Below, in pieces: positions 39,538-48,950 of a DNA stretch of 64,000 bases. Within the stretch, counting starts at the first letter, position 1. The number at the start of each line of letters is the position of its first letter. Made by a program: the position numbers and the translations under genes. The DNA comes from Clostridium sp. (GTDB taxonomy: Bacteria > Bacteroidota > Bacteroidia > Bacteroidales > Muribaculaceae). The DNA is taken from the NCBI GenBank assembly GCA_023666615.1, contig JAMPBQ010000001.1, positions 790,281 through 854,280 of the forward strand, given 5' to 3'. Below the pieces are notes generated by a model. It saw only the letters and a list, made by a program, of their open reading frames with translations. It was not told the origin of the DNA and did not search any database.

Positions 39538-40248
39538 ATGATGAATTCAACCAAACCCATCAAAATGCGCATACTTGCGGGCATGTTGCCTGCGCTGATG
39601 CTGGCCGGGGCTATTTTCTTCTCATGCACCAACTCTAAAGTGCAGGAAGCGACCGGGAACGCTGCGGCGGCAGCCGCCTCCACAGCAGACAGCAATGTTT
39701 TCCTAATCCGAGGCGCCAACGTTGATTCCGACGCAGTGACTAACGGCAATTTCATCTATGTGGGCGATTTGGCCACTGCAGGCGAACCTGATTCGTCTTT
39801 CGATGGCATCGTTTATCCAATCACTGGCTGCATCGCCGCTGAAAAGAAGAGCGCCATCGATATGCTCGCTCCTGCCGGCGCTGTGTACCTTATCAACAAC
39901 AAAAAGGTTGCGGCTGAGCAATATCAAGCCTTGGATGAAGATGACATACAAATTGTTACGCTTGGAGACGGCACAGTAGAAATCTATACTCGCCGCGACG
40001 CAAATGAGCCTAACGCGGATGTTACGGCGAACGGAAACGAGGAGGCTCGCCGGCTGCATGCTCTTCTGTCCAATCTGTCGGAGGCTTGGCCCGGCCTTTC
40101 AGCTGTGATTGTAGACGGCAAGGAATATCCTATTGATGGCGCGGATTTTGAAAAATTCAATGCGGAGCATCAAGGGCTGATCAATGCTGTGCAAAATATA
40201 AGCATCAGCGGAGATAAGGCGCAGATAACCACCTGGGGAAAGAAATAG
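39538..40248 (+). CDS. Unrecognised lipoprotein with a TonB-plug-like segment
   Basis: A 236-aa protein with a lipoprotein signal (hydrophobic stretch then IFFSC, Cys30), so probably anchored in the inner or outer membrane. The body is acidic. A segment around residues 117-158 (AGAVYLINNKKVAAEQYQAL, then DDIQIVTL) resembles the plug-like motif of TonB-dependent receptors and of BlaR/M56-associated proteins, where a YVIDGK-type strand precedes a helix and an IxxItVL strand. No family was recognised otherwise. The start may be one of three closely spaced ATGs. It lies 6 nt before folK. Confidence 0.6.
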   Translation: MMNSTKPIKMRILAGMLPALMLAGAIFFSCTNSKVQEATGNAAAAAASTADSNVFLIRGANVDSDAVTNGNFIYVGDLATAGEPDSSFDGIVYPITGCIAAEKKSAIDMLAPAGAVYLINNKKVAAEQYQALDEDDIQIVTLGDGTVEIYTRRDANEPNADVTANGNEEARRLHALLSNLSEAWPGLSAVIVDGKEYPIDGADFEKFNAEHQGLINAVQNISISGDKAQITTWGKK

Positions 40249-40253
40249 GCCGC

Positions 40254-40694
40254 ATGGTGGCGTATCTTTGCCTCGGGAGCAACATGGGCGATGCCTTGGG
40301 CTTCGTGGAAAAGGGCGTCGGCATGATTGCCTACGCTTTCCCCGCGGGTGAAATCAAGCGCACGGAGCCTTTGGCGAGCGAGCCGTGGGGATATGAATCT
40401 CCCAATTCTTACGTAAACCTCACCATCCGCCTCTCCGTGCCCGGAGAGGCCACGGAGCAAAGGGCCCTGGACATGCTCGACGCTTTGCAGGAGATAGAGC
40501 GGGAAATATCGGCCGTGCCCCACCGCAACGCCGATGGATCATACCGCGACCGGGAAATTGACATCGACATAGTGGCCATCGAGGGCCTGCGCATGGGCCA
40601 TCCGCGCCTGCAGCTTCCCCACCCCCGCGCCGCGGAGCGGGACTTCGTGCGCATTCCAATGCTCCGGCTTGGCGCCTTAAGCCTCATCTTCTGA
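40254..40694 (+). CDS. folK: HPPK, 6-hydroxymethyl-7,8-dihydropterin pyrophosphokinase FolK
   Basis: Transfers pyrophosphate from ATP to 6-hydroxymethyl-7,8-dihydropterin in folate synthesis. The 146-aa product has the N-terminal LGSNMGDAL motif (residues 7-15), the substrate block SEPWGYESPNSYVNL, and the catalytic RDREIDIDIVAI block that supplies the two Mg-binding Asp residues, followed by LPHPRAAERDFV. Length is close to the 150-160 aa norm. It starts 6 nt after the lipoprotein gene and ends before a long palindrome. Confidence 0.95.
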   Translation: MVAYLCLGSNMGDALGFVEKGVGMIAYAFPAGEIKRTEPLASEPWGYESPNSYVNLTIRLSVPGEATEQRALDMLDALQEIEREISAVPHRNADGSYRDREIDIDIVAIEGLRMGHPRLQLPHPRAAERDFVRIPMLRLGALSLIF

Positions 40695-40775
40695 ATGCGG
40701 GCTTAAGTGGTGAATTTCGGGATAGTTTGATGGAGAATAACGATATGTTATTCTATAATTTATGTGGTAAATTTT

Positions 40776-40829
40776 ACATTATTGAAAAAGCAATTATTAT
40801 AATTATAATAATTGCTTTTTCAATAATGT
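40776..40829. terminator. 54-bp perfect palindrome between convergent genes
   Basis: The block from ACATT at 40776 to AATGT at 40829 is its own reverse complement over all 54 bases (27-bp arms, no spacer), AT-rich with GAAAAAGC/GCTTTTTC in the arms. It lies between the 3' ends of folK and the SGNH hydrolase and would serve as a two-way terminator. Its length is well beyond a normal terminator stem. Confidence 0.75.
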
Positions 40830-40831
40830 GG

Positions 40832-41917
40832 TTAGTTGAGGCCGTATTTGGAGAGGATTTGGAGGATGGGGGCTTTTATTGATTGCATCCAGCGGTAGTA
40901 GCCGAGGTCGGAGGGGTGGGTGCCGTCGCATGTCGTCTCGTGGTCGTTGCCTGTGCTTGGCTCAATGAAATAGATGTTTGGGTCGGATTCCATTGCTTTT
41001 GCCACCATCTTTTTGGCCATATCCATTTTTGCCTGCTCGGCTTTGTCGTACTTCTGGTCGAAATTCCGGTGCTCGCGGTAGATGGTCTGCATGAAAATGA
41101 TGGGGGTGCGCGGGTGGCTGGCGCGCAAAGTGGCGAGGAAAGAATCGAAGCGCTCCTCTATCTCCTTGGCCGACGGATTTGAGAATGCGTCGAACACGAA
41201 GGCGTCGGCCGGAGTGTCGGCCAGCGCCTTTGCGAACGATTGCTGCAACTTTGAATTGCCGCTGACACCCAGCACGGGCGTGTGCAGCCCCGTGGCGCGC
41301 TCAAGCTGCAGGGGATAGGTCATGCCCGGCCGGGAAACGGATGAGCCATGCGTGAAGCTGGACCCCCAGAATACGATGCGGTGGCGGAAGGGGTTGTCGA
41401 TGGGCCGCACATACGAATCCGGCGCCACGCCAATGTTGATGGAGTCAATCACGGAGTATGTAGGGAGGTAGAGAAGGCACTCCTTGTTGCCGGGCGCCAG
41501 GTTGCTCACGAGCTCGAAAGTCTCATCGTCGGCGTCCTTCGGAGTGTTGTTGCCGGCGTACATCCATTGGCCGTTGGGGCCCTTGATGTATAGGTCCACT
41601 CCGGCTATGCTCATTTGCGGGCCGTTCCACCCGGAGCCGCGCTTGATGAAGTCAATGTTTGCGTAGATGTAATCACTGTTAGTCTCAAAGGCCAGCGCCA
41701 GGCCGGCCGACTGCTGTACGAGGTTTTCGCTTTGGTAGGCAGAAAACCCGTGGTATTTCGCGGTGTCCAGCCTCGCATATCTGCGAGGGGTGTCCATCAG
41801 CTTGTTGATTAGGGTAAGGTCGTGACCGGAGGTGAATTCCAGCGGAGGCAGGGGCTTGGCGGCCAAGAACGCGATGGAAGCCAGGCCCAGGGCAAGAGAT
41901 GCGATAAGTCGTTTCAT
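40832..41917 (-). CDS. Secreted SGNH/GDSL hydrolase with N-terminal GxDLY domain
   Basis: A 361-aa exported protein with a signal peptide (residues 1-20). The N-terminal beta-sandwich domain carries the GVDLYIKGPNGQW block of the GxDLY family. The catalytic SGNH domain starts near residue 178: block I WGSSFTHGSSV with the nucleophile Ser, block III GVSGNSK with the Asn, and block V DGTHPSDLGY with the Asp and His. Such proteins deacylate or deacetylate glycans and lipids; the substrate is unknown. It is read toward folK and lies 22 nt downstream of the split sigma gene. Confidence 0.85.
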   Translation of the reverse strand: MKRLIASLALGLASIAFLAAKPLPPLEFTSGHDLTLINKLMDTPRRYARLDTAKYHGFSAYQSENLVQQSAGLALAFETNSDYIYANIDFIKRGSGWNGPQMSIAGVDLYIKGPNGQWMYAGNNTPKDADDETFELVSNLAPGNKECLLYLPTYSVIDSINIGVAPDSYVRPIDNPFRHRIVFWGSSFTHGSSVSRPGMTYPLQLERATGLHTPVLGVSGNSKLQQSFAKALADTPADAFVFDAFSNPSAKEIEERFDSFLATLRASHPRTPIIFMQTIYREHRNFDQKYDKAEQAKMDMAKKMVAKAMESDPNIYFIEPSTGNDHETTCDGTHPSDLGYYRWMQSIKAPILQILSKYGLN

Positions 41918-41939
41918 ATAAAAGATTTTGAGAAAAATT

Positions 41940-42488
41940 TCAGAAAAAGAAAACCCCCAGCGCCCTGCGCAGATTTCGCATGGCGCATGTGATGTGGTAG
42001 TGTATTGTATGCTTGCTTACGTTAAGGTCTTCTGAAATTTTCTCATGGCTGAGGCCGCTGACGCGCCCGATCATCACCTGGCGCTGCTTTTCGGGCAGAT
42101 TCTCTATAGCCTGCATCAGCCGGGAATCGAGCTCGGCCTCCTCCAGGCCGCCGCAGTCGCAGGGAGTGGATTCGGTGACGCCTTGAGCCTTGCGGTAATT
42201 TAAATCGCGGCTGCGCGCCCTGAGCCTGTTCATCACCGCGTTGCGCGCCATCTAGAAAAGATATGCGTCGACGGAGTTGATGTACACAGCATTGCAGCGT
42301 TCATCCCATAATTCCAGGAAAATATTATGCGCAATATCCTCCGCCTCCTCGCGGCTTCCGAGGAGCTTCTGCGCAAAAGCCGTTATTTTGCCGGCGTAAT
42401 GCGCGTAGAAATATTTAAGGGCTTCGGGATCTCCTTCACTAAGACTCTTAAGCTCTACGTAATGAGGGGTGAAATAAATATCTTGCAC
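41940..42488 (-). pseudogene. ECF sigma factor interrupted by an in-frame amber codon
   Basis: One continuous frame of 182 sense positions is broken by TAG at codon 79 (42252-42254). Before it (42254-42488, 78 aa) lies sigma region 2, with AEDIAHNIFLELWDER and ending DAYLF. Directly after it, TAG is followed by ATG (MARNAVMNRLRAR), and the rest (41940-42251, 103 aa) carries region 4 with LPEKQRQVMIGRVSGLSHEK and HTIHYHI. In intact relatives a Lys or Arg fits the stop position, so one base change (for instance AAG to TAG) explains it. It may be inactive, read through, or made as two chains, since TAGATG allows restart. It would normally pair with the FecR-like protein encoded divergently. Confidence 0.85.
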
Positions 42489-42545
42489 GAATGGTATTGG
42501 AGGATATTATGCATAAAGTCCGCATCAGCGGCTGTGGTTCATGGG

Positions 42546-42553
42546 CAAAGATA
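42546..42553 (-). promoter_or_regulatory. -7 box upstream of the sigma gene
   Basis: TATCTTTG on the minus strand matches TAnnTTTG and would give a leader of about 50 nt for the gene starting at 42488. No good -33 box lies at the right distance. Confidence 0.45.
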
Positions 42554-42710
42554 CGCCAAAAAAAACTACAAAATTCATCTGTTTACATTAATTAGCGTTT
42601 ATTAGCCAAAACACCACTGCCAATTTCCCCCACCAAAGCACCTTACCAATAAAGAAGCTTAATAAGCCAACAAATCACGAAGCTACAAATCATCTTAAAT
42701 TAATAAGCCA

Positions 42711-43064
42711 ATGAAAAAAAGTGTTTTAATCTGGTTTACAATGTTGCTCGCATGCTTTGTGCAGACAGGCTGCTCGGAGGACATCGACGACACTGTGACC
42801 GACAGCGTGTACCTGTACACCACAAGCATCAGCGCGCCGGCCGCTGAGGGAGAGCAATCGATTACCATTGCCGCCACTCTTGACTGGACTGCAACCCCGC
42901 AGGCGGACTGGCTATCAGTAGACGTGTCCTCGGGCAAAGAAGGATTTACGGCAGTGCATGTCACCTGGCAGGCCAACACCACCGGGGCCGAGAGGATAGG
43001 GACAGTAAAGTTTACGGCCGGCACATATTCCGACGAACTGACAGTGACCCAAAAAGCCGAGTAA
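42711..43064 (+). CDS. BACON-domain lipoprotein
   Basis: A 117-aa lipoprotein (hydrophobic signal then QTGC, Cys21). After the Cys comes a single Ig-like BACON domain: SITIAATLDWTATPQADWL and the closing strand GTVKFTAGTYSDELTVTQ are typical. BACON domains are common in Bacteroidetes surface proteins and were first thought to bind carbohydrate or mucin. It precedes the FecR gene by 27 nt and is probably the first gene of the SusCD operon. A stand-alone BACON lipoprotein between sigma and anti-sigma genes is not the usual order. Confidence 0.8.
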   Translation: MKKSVLIWFTMLLACFVQTGCSEDIDDTVTDSVYLYTTSISAPAAEGEQSITIAATLDWTATPQADWLSVDVSSGKEGFTAVHVTWQANTTGAERIGTVKFTAGTYSDELTVTQKAE

Positions 43065-43091
43065 AGCCAAGGACAACAATCCACGCCAGCC

Positions 43092-44036
43092 ATGGACAAC
43101 AGCAAAATCAGACGCATAGCCGACTATTTGCGGGATTCCGAAGCCTCGTTGGACCTCAAAGCCGAAAGAGATCTTTTGGAGCTGTGGAACGAAAGCGAAG
43201 GCGCGGCTCTCCCCTCCGAAGAGATGGAGGAGAGGCTGGAGCGAGCTATCGTTCGACGCAAGAGGCGGGCAAAGGCAGGTCTATTGGCGCGATGTGGAGC
43301 TGTCGCCGCAATGGCGGCATGCATATTTTCAACCGGCTTTTTCCTGGCCTCAAGAAACACCATTGAAGCAGTGGCGGCTCCCCCGCAAAAGCTTGTGGTG
43401 GTAACTGCGCAGGGCAGCGTAGGCAAATACAAGCTGCCCGACGGCACTGACGTATGGCTGAATGAGGCAAGCCGCCTGGAGTATTATTCCGACTTTGCCG
43501 AAAACAGAAGCGCGTCCCTTGTGGGCGAAGGCTACTTTGAGGTGAAGAAGGACGCGGCGCACCCTTTCACCCTTAGCATGGAGCATCTGCAGGTGAAGGT
43601 GCTGGGCACGGCCTTCGACGCCCGGGGCTATGGCGACGGCGCTGTAGAGGACGTAGTGCTCAGGCGAGGAAAAGTGAAGGTGGAAGCCCTTGGCGAATCC
43701 TTTTCGGCGATATTGTCGCCCAACGAGCGGATAGCCTACAATCCCGCCAGCCGCAAGATCGTAAGGAGGGAAGTTGAGGCCATCAATTACTGCCGTTGGA
43801 TTCAGGACAGGATGATATTCTCCAACGCCCCCTTGGCTGACATCCTCACTAGCATCGAGCGCAAATACAATGTCAGGATAAAGGCATCGGCTGACTTGGA
43901 CTCCAAATACCGCCTAACGATGACCGTGGGGCATGACAGCCTGGAAGAAGTGCTGGCGGTGGTGACCACCCTAACATCCACAAAAGCGAATTACGAGCCA
44001 GACGGCTCGATAACGCTCACCAAAAAGCGTCGTTGA
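43092..44036 (+). CDS. FecR-type anti-sigma factor
   Basis: Inner-membrane anti-sigma factor that holds an ECF sigma factor until a TonB-dependent receptor signals. The 314-aa product has a cytoplasmic sigma-binding part (about residues 1-60), one membrane segment (63-86), a periplasmic FecR domain (GSVGKYKLPDGTDVWLNEAS, GEGYFEVKKDAAHPF) and a C-terminal DUF4974 domain (FSNAPLADILTSIERKYNV onward). It is followed after 84 nt by a SusC with an STN domain, the natural signalling partner. Its own sigma gene, divergent at 42.5 kb, carries a stop codon. Confidence 0.94.
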   Translation: MDNSKIRRIADYLRDSEASLDLKAERDLLELWNESEGAALPSEEMEERLERAIVRRKRRAKAGLLARCGAVAAMAACIFSTGFFLASRNTIEAVAAPPQKLVVVTAQGSVGKYKLPDGTDVWLNEASRLEYYSDFAENRSASLVGEGYFEVKKDAAHPFTLSMEHLQVKVLGTAFDARGYGDGAVEDVVLRRGKVKVEALGESFSAILSPNERIAYNPASRKIVRREVEAINYCRWIQDRMIFSNAPLADILTSIERKYNVRIKASADLDSKYRLTMTVGHDSLEEVLAVVTTLTSTKANYEPDGSITLTKKRR

Positions 44037-44120
44037 CGACCTTTTTCGGAGCGCAATCGCATCCGCGGACATAAAAACAATTTAATAACCATGTAACAAA
44101 CCAACCATTTCATATTTATC

Positions 44121-47100
44121 ATGAAGATAAAGCAATCAATCAAAATAAGGACGCGTCGCGGGCCATGGCTGGCCTTGCTGCTGTGCCTTATGTGCAGCTT
44201 TGGCATCATGGCGCAATCGCCAACAGTGAGCGTAGACGTCAAGAACGCCTCTGTGAAGGAGCTCCTTCAAGCCATTGAGGCGAAAACCAATTACACCTTC
44301 GCCTACGCCGACGCTGATCTTCCGACAGAAAAGGTGACCGTGAAGGCAGAAAACAAGAGTGTGCAATCCATCATAGCGCAGGCCCTTCCCGGGATGAAGA
44401 TGGAGATGAAGGGCACGAAGATCGTGCTAACGCCTGCCGCCAAGGGCCAGGCATCCGAGGCGTCGCACCGCGTATCGGGCACAGTGGTCGATGAGCAGGG
44501 CGAGCCCCTGATCGGCGCCTCTGTGGCTGTAAAGGGCACAAGCAATGCCGTGAACACCGACCTTGACGGCAACTACACCCTTGAGGTGAAGGGCGCAGCC
44601 ACCCTTATCGTGACCTACGTGGGCTACAACCCGCAAGAGGTGAAGGTGGCCGCAGGCCAGAACGTGGCCAATGTGGAAATGGCCACCTCCTACAACAACC
44701 TTGAAGACGTAGTGGTAGTGGGCTACGGCGTGCAGAACAAGCGCGACGTGACCACGTCCATCTCCTCGATTAAGTCGGAGGACTTCGCCACTATGCCCAC
44801 CCCTGATTTCCGCGAGGCCATGGCGGCCAAGATGCCCGGCGTGCAGGTGCTTAACCTTGGCGGCTCACCCGAAGGCAACGTGAGCGTGCGCATCCGCGGC
44901 ATCCAGTCGGCCACATCGGGCAACGACCCCCTCTATGTTATAGACGGCGTGACATGCGACGCCCGCGCCTTCGCCAACCTTGAGAGCAGCGACATCGAGA
45001 GCCTCGAGGTGCTGAAAGACGCCTCTGCGGCGGCCATCTACGGCAGCCGCGGCTCATGCGGCGTTGTGATCGTCACCACAAAGCGCGGCAAGAGCGAGAA
45101 GCCGCTGATCAGCTATGACGGCATGGTGGGCTTCAGCAACGTATCGAAGAAAATCGATATGCTTAACGCATATGAGTTCGCCAACCTTTATGCCGAGGCC
45201 CACAACGGCTGCCTCATCACCCAGGTGAAGGACGCGTCAATCGACATGCCCAGCGCCCAACGCCCGCAGACCTACCAGCGCATCGACCCCGTGATTGAAG
45301 CCTACCTTCAGGACAAGACCGGGACCCTGACCGACACCGACTGGCAGGACGAGATATTCCGCACAGCGATCACCACCAAGCACAACGTGAGCATCAGCGG
45401 ATCGAACACATACATGAACTACTACGCCGGCCTGAACTACCTATACCGCGAAGGCACCATCATCAACTCGGATTTCGAGCGCTTCGGAGCCCGCGTCAAC
45501 CTTGACGGCAAGCGAGGAAACTTCAAGTGGGGCATCAACCTCAGCCCGAGCTATTCGGTGACGAACAACGTGGACGCCGATTCCCAATACGGCGGCGACG
45601 GCGTGATAGCGTCGGCCCTTATGGCGGCGCCGATATTCCCGGTGTACAACGCCGATGGCGGCTACAACTGGGACATGAACGGCCTTCTGCGCGTGCAGAC
45701 CTGGGACGGGCAGCTGAACGAGGTGCTGAACCCCGTGGCCCTTGCCAAGGAAATCACCGACAAGCGCAAGAAGACCAACATCATGGGCAACGCATACGCG
45801 GCATATGAATTCATAAAGGGCCTGGAGTACCGCATCACGTTCGGCACAGACATCTACAATTACCAGCGCCAATACTACCGCCCATCCTATCTGCCGCTGA
45901 GGGGCTACAAATACCTTGATGACCCCAGCCAGCCCACAGCCACGGCCGATACGCGCAACTATTACCACTGGACGCTATCGAACCAGCTGAGCTTCAACCG
46001 CACCTTCGGCGACCACCGCGTGAACGCCGTGGCCGTATACGAGGCCGAGAAGCAGACCATCAACACGATGATCCTAACGGGCAAGGGCACTGTGGGCGAC
46101 GACAAGATACGCACCACGAAGGGCGTGACCATCGACCCGGATTCGTCATATGACAACAACTATGGCTACACCTTCGCCTCCTGGCTGGTGCGCGCCCAGT
46201 ACAGCTACAAGGGCACCTACATGCTATCGTTCTCGATACGCGGCGACGGCAGCTCGCGCTTCGCGCCCGACACCCGCTGGGGCTATTTCCCGGCAGCCTC
46301 CATCGGCTGGCGCCTTAGCGAGGAGAAATTCCTCCGCGACCAGACATGGATCAACGACCTTAAGCTCCGCGCCAGCGTGGGCCAGACCGGCAACGCGCAG
46401 ATTGGCAACTCGGAATACCTGGCTCTCTACTCAATGAGCACCATCGACCTTGGCAGCGGCCTTTCGCCAATGTACTATCCCTCCAAGCTGGCCAACAACT
46501 CGCTGGGCTGGGAGAAGAACACGCAATGGAACGTAGGCTTGGACGCCAACCTTTGGAACGGCTACCTCGGGCTGAGCGCGGACTTCTACCTGTCGAACAC
46601 CTCCAACATGCTCTTCGACGTGCCGGTATCGCAGGTATCAGGCGTGGACACATCGAAGATCAACATCGGTTCGATGCAGAACAAGGGCATTGAGCTGAAC
46701 GTAACTTCGCGCCACAGCTACGGCGACTTCAACTACGCCTTCGCCGCCAACTGGTCGCTTAACCGCAACAAGGTGACAGCCCTTGGCGACAACAACGCTG
46801 ACATAATCAAGAACTCAAGCTACTCGGGCGGCTACTACCTGACGCGCGTGGGCCAGCCGGTAGGCTGCTACTACCTGATGGTGCAGGACGGCATCTTCCA
46901 CAACCAGGAAGAGCTTGACTCCTATCCGCACTTCGCGGAGACCGAGGTTGGCGACTTCCGCTTTGTGGATGTCAACGGCAACGGCATAATCGAGGCTGAT
47001 GAGGACCGCGCAATCGTGGGCAACTACATGCCGGACTTCTACTATGGCTTCTCGCTCAACCTGGGGTACAAGGGATTTGACCTGGCCGCCAACTTCCAGG

Positions 47101-47522
47101 GCGTCTATGGCAACGAAATCCTGAACCTGGAGCGGCGCTACCTCCTGAACAACGAGGCATCGTCTAACATGATGCGCGAATCGCTGGAGCGCTACCCCTA
47201 CGGCAACCTCAACCGCGCCACCCGCAAGAGCACCGGCCGCAATGGCGCCTGCACGTCGACCTTCCACCTGGAGGACGGCTCCTACCTGCGCCTGCAGAAC
47301 TTGAGCATCGGCTACACCGTGCCCCAGAGCATCACGAAGAAGCTTGGCATCAACAAGCTCAGAGTGTACTTGCAGGGCAACAACCTCTTCACGTGGACGA
47401 AATACAGCGGATACAACCCCGAAGTGAACAAGCGCGCCGACGACGCCCTGACGCCGGGCGAGGACTACTGCTCCTATCCCCTGTCAAGGTCGTTTAGCTT
47501 TGGCCTCAACTTCAACCTTTAA
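44121..47522 (+). CDS. SusC-family TonB-dependent receptor with STN signalling domain
   Basis: Outer membrane importer that works with the SusD lipoprotein. The 1133-aa product has a signal peptide (about 1-32), an STN domain (about 36-95, SVDVKNASVKELLQAIEAKT) that contacts FecR-type anti-sigma factors, a carboxypeptidase-regulatory-like domain (VSGTVVDEQGEPLIGASVAV), a TonB-box region DVVVVGYG, the plug (DPLYVIDGV) and a 22-strand barrel ending in FGLNFNL. The STN domain means that uptake also triggers gene regulation. susD follows after 18 nt. Substrate prediction comes from neighbours: a phosphodiesterase and a GlpT-type antiporter. Confidence 0.97.
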   Translation: MKIKQSIKIRTRRGPWLALLLCLMCSFGIMAQSPTVSVDVKNASVKELLQAIEAKTNYTFAYADADLPTEKVTVKAENKSVQSIIAQALPGMKMEMKGTKIVLTPAAKGQASEASHRVSGTVVDEQGEPLIGASVAVKGTSNAVNTDLDGNYTLEVKGAATLIVTYVGYNPQEVKVAAGQNVANVEMATSYNNLEDVVVVGYGVQNKRDVTTSISSIKSEDFATMPTPDFREAMAAKMPGVQVLNLGGSPEGNVSVRIRGIQSATSGNDPLYVIDGVTCDARAFANLESSDIESLEVLKDASAAAIYGSRGSCGVVIVTTKRGKSEKPLISYDGMVGFSNVSKKIDMLNAYEFANLYAEAHNGCLITQVKDASIDMPSAQRPQTYQRIDPVIEAYLQDKTGTLTDTDWQDEIFRTAITTKHNVSISGSNTYMNYYAGLNYLYREGTIINSDFERFGARVNLDGKRGNFKWGINLSPSYSVTNNVDADSQYGGDGVIASALMAAPIFPVYNADGGYNWDMNGLLRVQTWDGQLNEVLNPVALAKEITDKRKKTNIMGNAYAAYEFIKGLEYRITFGTDIYNYQRQYYRPSYLPLRGYKYLDDPSQPTATADTRNYYHWTLSNQLSFNRTFGDHRVNAVAVYEAEKQTINTMILTGKGTVGDDKIRTTKGVTIDPDSSYDNNYGYTFASWLVRAQYSYKGTYMLSFSIRGDGSSRFAPDTRWGYFPAASIGWRLSEEKFLRDQTWINDLKLRASVGQTGNAQIGNSEYLALYSMSTIDLGSGLSPMYYPSKLANNSLGWEKNTQWNVGLDANLWNGYLGLSADFYLSNTSNMLFDVPVSQVSGVDTSKINIGSMQNKGIELNVTSRHSYGDFNYAFAANWSLNRNKVTALGDNNADIIKNSSYSGGYYLTRVGQPVGCYYLMVQDGIFHNQEELDSYPHFAETEVGDFRFVDVNGNGIIEADEDRAIVGNYMPDFYYGFSLNLGYKGFDLAANFQGVYGNEILNLERRYLLNNEASSNMMRESLERYPYGNLNRATRKSTGRNGACTSTFHLEDGSYLRLQNLSIGYTVPQSITKKLGINKLRVYLQGNNLFTWTKYSGYNPEVNKRADDALTPGEDYCSYPLSRSFSFGLNFNL

Positions 47523-47540
47523 AAAACAGACATTTATCCC

Positions 47541-48929
47541 ATGAAAATATTAAAAAACATACTTTCAGGCCTTGCAATCGCCTCCGGGATGATTCTCTTC
47601 ACAGGATGCAGCAATGACTTCTTTGATGAATACCCGAGCAACAATGTGACTGAAGGAAACTTCTATCAGAACGATAACGACTTCAACCAGGGAGTGCGCG
47701 GCTGCTACCACCGCCTGAAGAGCGGCCTTAGCTTCCACCTGAACGAGCTGGCCTACCGCAGCGACGAGAGCGAGCTGAAGGACATGGCCGTATCCACGCA
47801 GGACCGCTATGACTTCGACCATTTCACGCCGATCGCCAACAACGGCCTTCTGAGCACCCTTTGGAAGAACACGTACAATGGCATCTACCGCTGCAACGAC
47901 CTGCTCGCACACCTCGACGGGAAGTCGGGCATAGCCAACGCCGACCGCTACCGCGGTGAGACGATTTTCATCCGCGCATGGCACTACTTCACGCTTTACA
48001 GGGTGTTCGGCGGCGTGCCCCTGTCCACGACAGTAGTGGCTCCGGCTGACGCGAAGAACGTAATCCGCTGCACCGACGCGGAAATGTACGAATACCTGGT
48101 GAAGGACCTTACCGAGGCCGCAACGCTGCTGCCCGACACCCCCGACGCTGAGAAGGCGCGCGTTACCTCAATGGCCGCCCTTTCGCTTCTGGCCAAGGTG
48201 CATCTGACCTTCGGACACAAGACTGAGGCCAAGGCCGCGCTGGAGAAGGCCATGGCCAACAGCTACTATGGCCTGGAGACGTCGACCGCCCGCGTGTTCG
48301 ACACCGGCAATAAGATGAACAAGGAGATTATCTTCGCCCTCTATTACAACAAGACCAATGATTCCGGCCACGGATATTGGTTCGGCTCATCAACAAACGT
48401 GGAGGCGGACATCAGGAACCCCACCATGGAGTTCAAGGCCATCTATGAGAACAGCGACAACCGCTACGGCCTTCTGACCAACTACACGAAGGTGGGCAAC
48501 GTGTATGTGATGCAGAAATGGTATGACACCTACGATGCAACGTACACCACCGTTGTGGGCAACGACTTCCCCCACCTGCGCTATGCCGACGTGGTGCTGA
48601 TGTACGCCGAGGCAGTGGCCGACACCGACATGGCCACCGCGCTGAAGTACCTTAACATGACCCGCGAGCGCGCAGGGCTGAATCCCCTTACCTCCTCCGA
48701 CGTGGCCGAGGCCAAGACATTCGTCAACGAGTTGGCCGCGGAGCGCGGACGCGAATTCGCCCTTGAGGGACAGCGCTGGTTTGACCTGGTGCGCCTTGGT
48801 CTGGCAGTAGAATACTTCCGCTCTCTTGGCTACACGCTCGACGAGACCGATTTGCTCTTCCCGATTCCCAACGACCAGATAGAGATTACCAACGACAAGA
48901 CCATCCTCTGGCAGAATCCCGGTTATTAA
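47541..48929 (+). CDS. SusD-family substrate-binding lipoprotein
   Basis: Surface lipoprotein that captures the nutrient and forms a lid on the SusC barrel. The 462-aa product has a lipobox (LFTGCSND, Cys23), TPR-like helices (ALSLLAKVHLTFGHKTEAKA) and the C-terminal SusD/RagB block (ERGREFALEGQRWFDLVRLG, then PIPNDQIEITND and LWQNPGY). It is somewhat short for the family (usual 500-600 aa). It lies between susC and the propeller lipoprotein. Confidence 0.96.
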   Translation: MKILKNILSGLAIASGMILFTGCSNDFFDEYPSNNVTEGNFYQNDNDFNQGVRGCYHRLKSGLSFHLNELAYRSDESELKDMAVSTQDRYDFDHFTPIANNGLLSTLWKNTYNGIYRCNDLLAHLDGKSGIANADRYRGETIFIRAWHYFTLYRVFGGVPLSTTVVAPADAKNVIRCTDAEMYEYLVKDLTEAATLLPDTPDAEKARVTSMAALSLLAKVHLTFGHKTEAKAALEKAMANSYYGLETSTARVFDTGNKMNKEIIFALYYNKTNDSGHGYWFGSSTNVEADIRNPTMEFKAIYENSDNRYGLLTNYTKVGNVYVMQKWYDTYDATYTTVVGNDFPHLRYADVVLMYAEAVADTDMATALKYLNMTRERAGLNPLTSSDVAEAKTFVNELAAERGREFALEGQRWFDLVRLGLAVEYFRSLGYTLDETDLLFPIPNDQIEITNDKTILWQNPGY

Positions 48930-48950
48930 ATTCAAAAGTAAATCATTATC

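Noticed and set aside
42252-42254. Amber codon as pyrrolysine or recoded sense codon
   Set aside because: Other genes here use TAG as a normal stop (for instance ribF), and no pyl gene or recoding element is visible.
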